Assembly: GCA_030268105.1 (NCBI GenBank)
Contig: BSDZ01000089.1
Location: 620,001 to 684,000 of the forward strand
Direction of reading: 5' to 3'
DNA from: Volvox africanus
Lineage: Eukaryota > Chlorophyta > Chlorophyceae > Chlamydomonadales > Volvocaceae
DNA length: 64,000 nt
Part shown: in pieces, positions 59,401 to 64,000 of the stretch
How positions within the stretch are numbered: position 1 is the stretch's first letter
Layout of the letters: each line of letters begins with the position of its first letter
Position numbers and translations under genes: made by a program
The notes under the pieces: generated by a model
Told to the model about the DNA's origin: nothing
Database searches by the model: none
What the model saw: only the letters and a program-made list of their open reading frames with translations

Positions 59401-62400
59401 GGGCTGTGGATGCAAAGCGGTTGGGAGCGGTTGGGACGCGGTTAAGACGGATTAGCTGGGGAAAAAGTGGACAGCGTCGCCAGCCATGAATTTCAGTATT
59501 TGCATTGCAAATCTTCTGTTAAAAATCTGTAAAAAAAGTTTTTTCAATATAATGGACGCTTAACAAATAGACGTTTTGATTCCGGAAGAACGATTCCTGC
59601 ACGTCACCTGCACCTCACCTGCACACACTCCTGCAGCTCCGGCTCCGCGCACCTCACTTTGTCCTTTTGGTGTACCTAACAGTCATTTTTATATAATATA
59701 TTTGTACTTATCAATGTAGTAATTAGCGATATACTAACACCGATTCAATCCTTCGTTCCAATCGGTGAGGCTCGATGCATTCGATCGGCTGGAACTGGCC
59801 AATCTATCTTGCAACTCTGTCTGCACGATACTAATTATTTTAAAAGGTTCTTCCAGCTTCTCTAAGCGGTGGGCGTTTCAAAAATCAGCTTCACTTTATT
59901 AGAGAGGTATTTGATAGCTCGACATATGGGCTTACGTACGCAAGGGCGGGCTTGGTGGGCGGATCCATGCAGAAAACGCGGGAAATTGTTGCAATCCACG
60001 AATAGCGCCCCGTCTAGCTAGCTGTGTATCACTTTTCATCGCTTCACGGACTCGTGGTCAATTCGATGTTGAATTTTTAAATTTAGGAAATCTGAATTTC
60101 TTACATCTTTTATGGAGGACTTTCCCTGACTTTCGGGTAGCCTTTCTTTTGTTATCCTCCATCAGGGGGAACAAACCAGAAACGACCAGAATCGCTTTCC
60201 AATGAGTGATGATGATGATTAGGAGGAGGAGGAGGAGGAGGAGGAGGACGGCGATGTGCAATTTTGTAATATACATCATATAATATTACCGCGATCTGTT
60301 ACCTCGCACCTCCAAAAAATATTTTGTCCTGCACCAGATCTCCAATGGAACTCTGATGGGTCAGGTCCACATCAACGGGGAGGACATTCCCATCGACAAG
60401 CTTAAAAAGATCATGGGATTCGTACCACAGGTACGTCATTAAAAAAATTTGTTTGACGGTTCATGAAGTACGTCAAAAGTACGGCTCAGGAAGTACAATT
60501 TTCAATCTGTCAGGTTTAGTCCTATTCAGTTATCAACAGATAAGTCTTGCGTGGCACGAGCGGAACTCCCCGAGCGGCAGCAGCAAGGGACACGGAGTAG
60601 TTGTTATATATTACCAGGAAGGCATTGATAACATCTGCCCTTTGGAGTTGTTTATTGCTGGAGCTCGTCCCAACAGAGCTCGTCCCAACTAACTTAGGGC
60701 CTTATAATACCTTAATACCTTTTACGCCGTATAAAACCAAACCCTTCCAACTGATCTCTGCCTGCACCCGGCCCTGGCCCTGGTCTGACGACGCCCGTCT
60801 TGCTCCGTCTTGTTGACGTTGTACGGCACTAGGACGATATCGTACACGAGGATCTCACTGTACGCGAGAATTTGAGCTACTCATCACGCTTGCGGCTGCC
60901 GTCTGATATGACGCGGAGCCGGCGACGAGACATTGTGCATGATGCTCTTGAGATGCTCGGACTCTCCGCCATCCAACATTATCGGGTAACGACTCATAGA
61001 GGAGATATCAGTTGCAGCTCACCTATCTTCTTCAATGGGTTCCATCTGAATCCACTTGCACTCGCTTGGATCCACTTGGATCCACTTGCACTCACTTTAT
61101 CGTCGATGTGGTTTGCTACTCTCACCTCTTGTGACGGCGGACTTCGTCTGCCTGACTGCCTACCCGGCTCACTATCTGTTCGTTTGTCTGTCTGTTTGTC
61201 GGCCAGGTGGGCACTGTGGAGCACCGCGGGATCAGCGGGGGTCAGCGCAAGCGTGTCAATATCGGTCTGGAGCTGGTGGCTATGCCGTCGCTCCTGTTCC
61301 TCGACGAACCCACCAGCGGACTGGATGCAACGTCTTCAGCCGACATCCTCGAGTGCGTCCCGAAGTGCAACATCGTATAGAGATTTAGGGTTTTAGGGTT
61401 TTAGTTTGGGTTCAGATGGGTTGGCGCACCGTACGTTAGCAAGGAAGAACGTTTGTTCCAAAAGCGCTTTTCAATGTTTGGCTTCATTCTGTCGGCATAA
61501 TCGGCATATGTTGCTTATCCTTATCCTTATCCTTATCACGCCTTTTAAAATACTTGAGTAGTTAAACTTCAAAATAAGAATCAGTAGTTAACAACTGTTT
61601 TCGCGATTTTATGTTCGTTAACGTGCATCTAGAGCTCACAGCCCCGCTGCCCGCAACGATTTTTCAGCTCTCATCCCTTCGTTTCCCCTGCCCCCTCCCC
61701 TTTTACCCCTTCCCCATCCGTGTGTGCACCGCAGCTCACTGGTGGACATGGCCAATCTGGGCATGAACATCATCATGGTGATTCACCAGCCGCGATTCTC
61801 AAGCTTCCTGATGTTTGACCAGGTCCGTGTGTGCGTGTGCGTGTGCGTGTACGTGTGTGTATGAATGTAAAAGTGTTGTGGCTTTTGTGAGCGTTGGGTT
61901 GGGGACTGGCAGTGGTGGACCAACCGCAATCGGTTGGGTGTTTCGAGCTACCTTAACCGCGTCTTTGGGGACACAGTTGTGGATGTTCGGTGTAGTATTA
62001 TGATGATAATGGCCTAGAGTAAGATTCCTGATCTGATCTGATCTGATCTGATCTGATCTGATCTGATCTGATCTGATCTGATCTGATCTGATCTGATCTG
62101 ATCTGATCTGTCGTTAACAACTATCAAGCTCTTTGCTTTGCATGGAGACGTCATTCGTACGCCGGGAAGCCCGTCCTAGTGATCCTGCTGACAGCCGCAA
62201 CAGCGTCTCCAGCCTTTTACCAAATGTTAGGGCATGAGGACCTCGGGAACAGACGATGGGGGCCATTGCATTAGCCAAAAGCGTCTTTGTGGCTGCTCCC
62301 CGTTTGGGGAATAGGCTGAAGCCGCCCTAAGTTCTGGAAACACCTGCCGGTCGCGGGTGGGAAAAGGAGAGGAGAAACTGAACAAATTTGTCGGTTTTGC

Positions 62401-63693
62401 ATATAAGGATACACCTGTACGTAAGATGGTGGATGATGGTGCTGCTGTGCACTTGTACGTAATGTTGGGGTGCGATTACCACCACAATGCTCCCTTCCTC
62501 ACCCCTTCCTATCCCCGACTGCTCTGACTGCAGGTTTTGCTTTTGGGGGGTGGCGGTCATACCGTGTATCTCGGCAGCCCCTCCGCGGCCATGCTGTACT
62601 TCACCAAATACCTAGGATACGAGTAAGCACCACCACCTGGGGGGAGAAGGCCGTTCGTCCGCAGCCATGTCTCACCAAATGGGCTCCAGATGTGTCCCAA
62701 AGTGAACCCTTTGCTAGTGCCGTGCGTGAACACACAGCACATAACGGCATTCCAATGTCCAAAATTCCGTTGATACTGCAAAACAATAGAACTTTTATTT
62801 ATTTAAATTTTATTGTTTATTTTATTTATATTTTATTGTTTATTTTATTTTATTTGTGGTGGCAATATTGAATGAGAGATGGTGCACAAACACAATACAC
62901 ACACATATGCACAATCTCTCTTCCTTTCTCTCTCTGTCTTTCTGTCTCTCTCGCGCGCTTGCGTGCTCAATCTGTGTGTGTGTGTGTGTGTGTAAATGAA
63001 TGGCTGACTCGCACGAGGCTCGCAGATCGAACCTTCTTCGAGGGGGGCTATCGCCGAAACATCGCAATGGTGTCTCGGTGGTGGACAGGAAACAGTGCAT
63101 CGCCTGCGGATTGTAATGTATAATAAGCTTTCCTTGCTGTCTAGTCCTCCCTGCCGTTTCTCTTCCCCTTTTCCCGCCTTCCCCCCTAAAACCCCCCTCC
63201 CCCCCCGTACACACACACCACCACCACTCAGATTTCCAGAACGGGAGAACCCCTCCGACATCCTCATTGACATTATTGCGGGGAAGGTGCCGTGCGCCGG
63301 GGACCCCAGGTGAGATGTACCGCGATTAGGAAGGGGGCAAGGGGATAAGGAGTGGGAGGGAGAATGGGAGGGGAGGCGGAGGGGCGGCCGAAAGGGGAAG
63401 GGGCAAGGAGCAAGGAGAAAGAGACTTTGGACATCGCGATAATGTCAGTGGATACGACAGCATTTTCCCGCTTAAAATGCGAATTTATTGCACACTTCTG
63501 TCCTGGCGTCCAGATTTCATATTTCGTATCCCACTGCCTGTCGTGCAATCCACCCATCCTTGGCAGACTCAAGAGCTGCGCGCAGCTAGTTGAGAAGTGG
63601 ACCAGCGGGGGCATGGCCTGGGTGGAGACGCTGGAGACCCTTAACCCAATGATGGTGACCAAAATGTGTGAGGTGGACCCTCGGATCATCCTG
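53448..63693 (+). CDS. ABCG24/28-type half transporter (3' end outside window)
   Basis: Nineteen phase-consistent exons: 53448-53510, 53763-53854, 54286-54484, 55040-55195, 55384-55518, 55761-55863, 56314-56498, 57028-57173, 57676-57798, 58150-58318, 58658-58793, 59139-59377, 60338-60430, 60833-60985, 61207-61352, 61735-61822, 62534-62622, 63232-63309, 63567-63693; 840 residues so far. A signal peptide ([18 protein letters not shown]) leads a Cys-rich ectodomain ([48 protein letters not shown]). The segment [14 protein letters not shown] is a probable membrane span. The nucleotide-binding domain has Walker [11 protein letters not shown]-loop GFVPQ, signature [12 protein letters not shown], Walker [13 protein letters not shown] and H-loop IHQPR. 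This order (ectodomain, span, ABC domain) matches plant ABCG24/ABCG28-type half transporters, which dimerise and usually export lipids or other hydrophobic cargo. Substrate here is unknown. The membrane domain should follow beyond 64000; the exon after 63693 could not be placed. Confidence 0.92.
62028..62110. repeat. (ATCTG)16 microsatellite
   Basis: Sixteen perfect 5-bp copies in the ABC-transporter intron 61823-62533. Confidence 0.97.
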
Positions 63694-64000
63694 GTGAGTT
63701 GTTTTCGCACGACTGGTACGACAATATATTTGTAACAATCACATGTATATACAGGTGTATATATGTATATATGTATGTACAATGGTGTGATTGTTACATT
63801 ATGTACACAATATTGTAATACAAATATATATATGATTATTGATTTCCATCCCTCACTACTTCCCGGCCGCTTCCCCTCCGCTGCGAGAACCTGTCGGACG
63901 AGGCCCCCATCTGCGGGCTCCGAGAACCACCACAATCCCCAACAATCTTTCCGCAACCTTTTAGCTGACTCGTTAAGGGGGCAAGGTCTTGGCATGGTGT

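Noticed and set aside
63880..64000. Possible twentieth ABC-transporter exon (frame NLSDEAPICGLREPP)
   Set aside because: It ends in a stop before any donor and its acceptor is weak; an alternative acceptor at about 63964 is possible, but too little sequence remains to decide.

Overview
The window looks like nuclear DNA of a volvocine green alga (Chlamydomonas/Volvox lineage). The evidence is intron-dense genes with tiny phased exons, TGTAA poly(A)-type signals, a cytosolic glutamine synthetase of the Chlamydomonas GLN1 type, a plant/algal SBP-box transcription factor, and many dispersed repeats and simple-sequence tracts. All gene models were assembled by eye from reading frames, GT/AG splice sites and matching intron phases. 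They are strong where a known family guides them and weaker elsewhere.

Layout, left to right. (1) 161-4491 (+): 3' part of an ankyrin-repeat gene, followed at 4551-4976 by a small inverted-repeat element with a 9-bp target duplication. (2) 5862-16596 (-): a roughly 2,100-residue SBP-box regulator related to the copper regulator CRR1. (3) 19194-21268 (+): a 213-residue protein of unknown function. (4) 23796-35003 (-): a 21-exon gene for a secreted or membrane-anchored protein with two lamin-tail domains flanking a CotH-kinase-like domain. Its introns carry long purine/pyrimidine repeats. (5) 35.6-44.4 kb: a mobile-element graveyard with a Ty1/copia fragment, a decayed tyrosine-recombinase element, a possible LTR-element fragment, a tRNA-like sequence and a dispersed repeat. 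Embedded here is a short AT-rich bacterial fragment with convergent miaA and nth gene ends (38219-38581). (6) 46165-49226 (-): complete glutamine synthetase. (7) 53448 to beyond the right edge (+): an ABCG24/28-type half transporter with a Cys-rich ectodomain.

The genes do not form a shared pathway. They are independent eukaryotic transcription units. The features most worth following up are the bacterial miaA-nth fragment, the SBP gene with its very large low-complexity exon and a substituted zinc ligand, the LTD-CotH-LTD gene, the mobile-element relics, and the high density of the 7-mer GCCGTAC on both strands.
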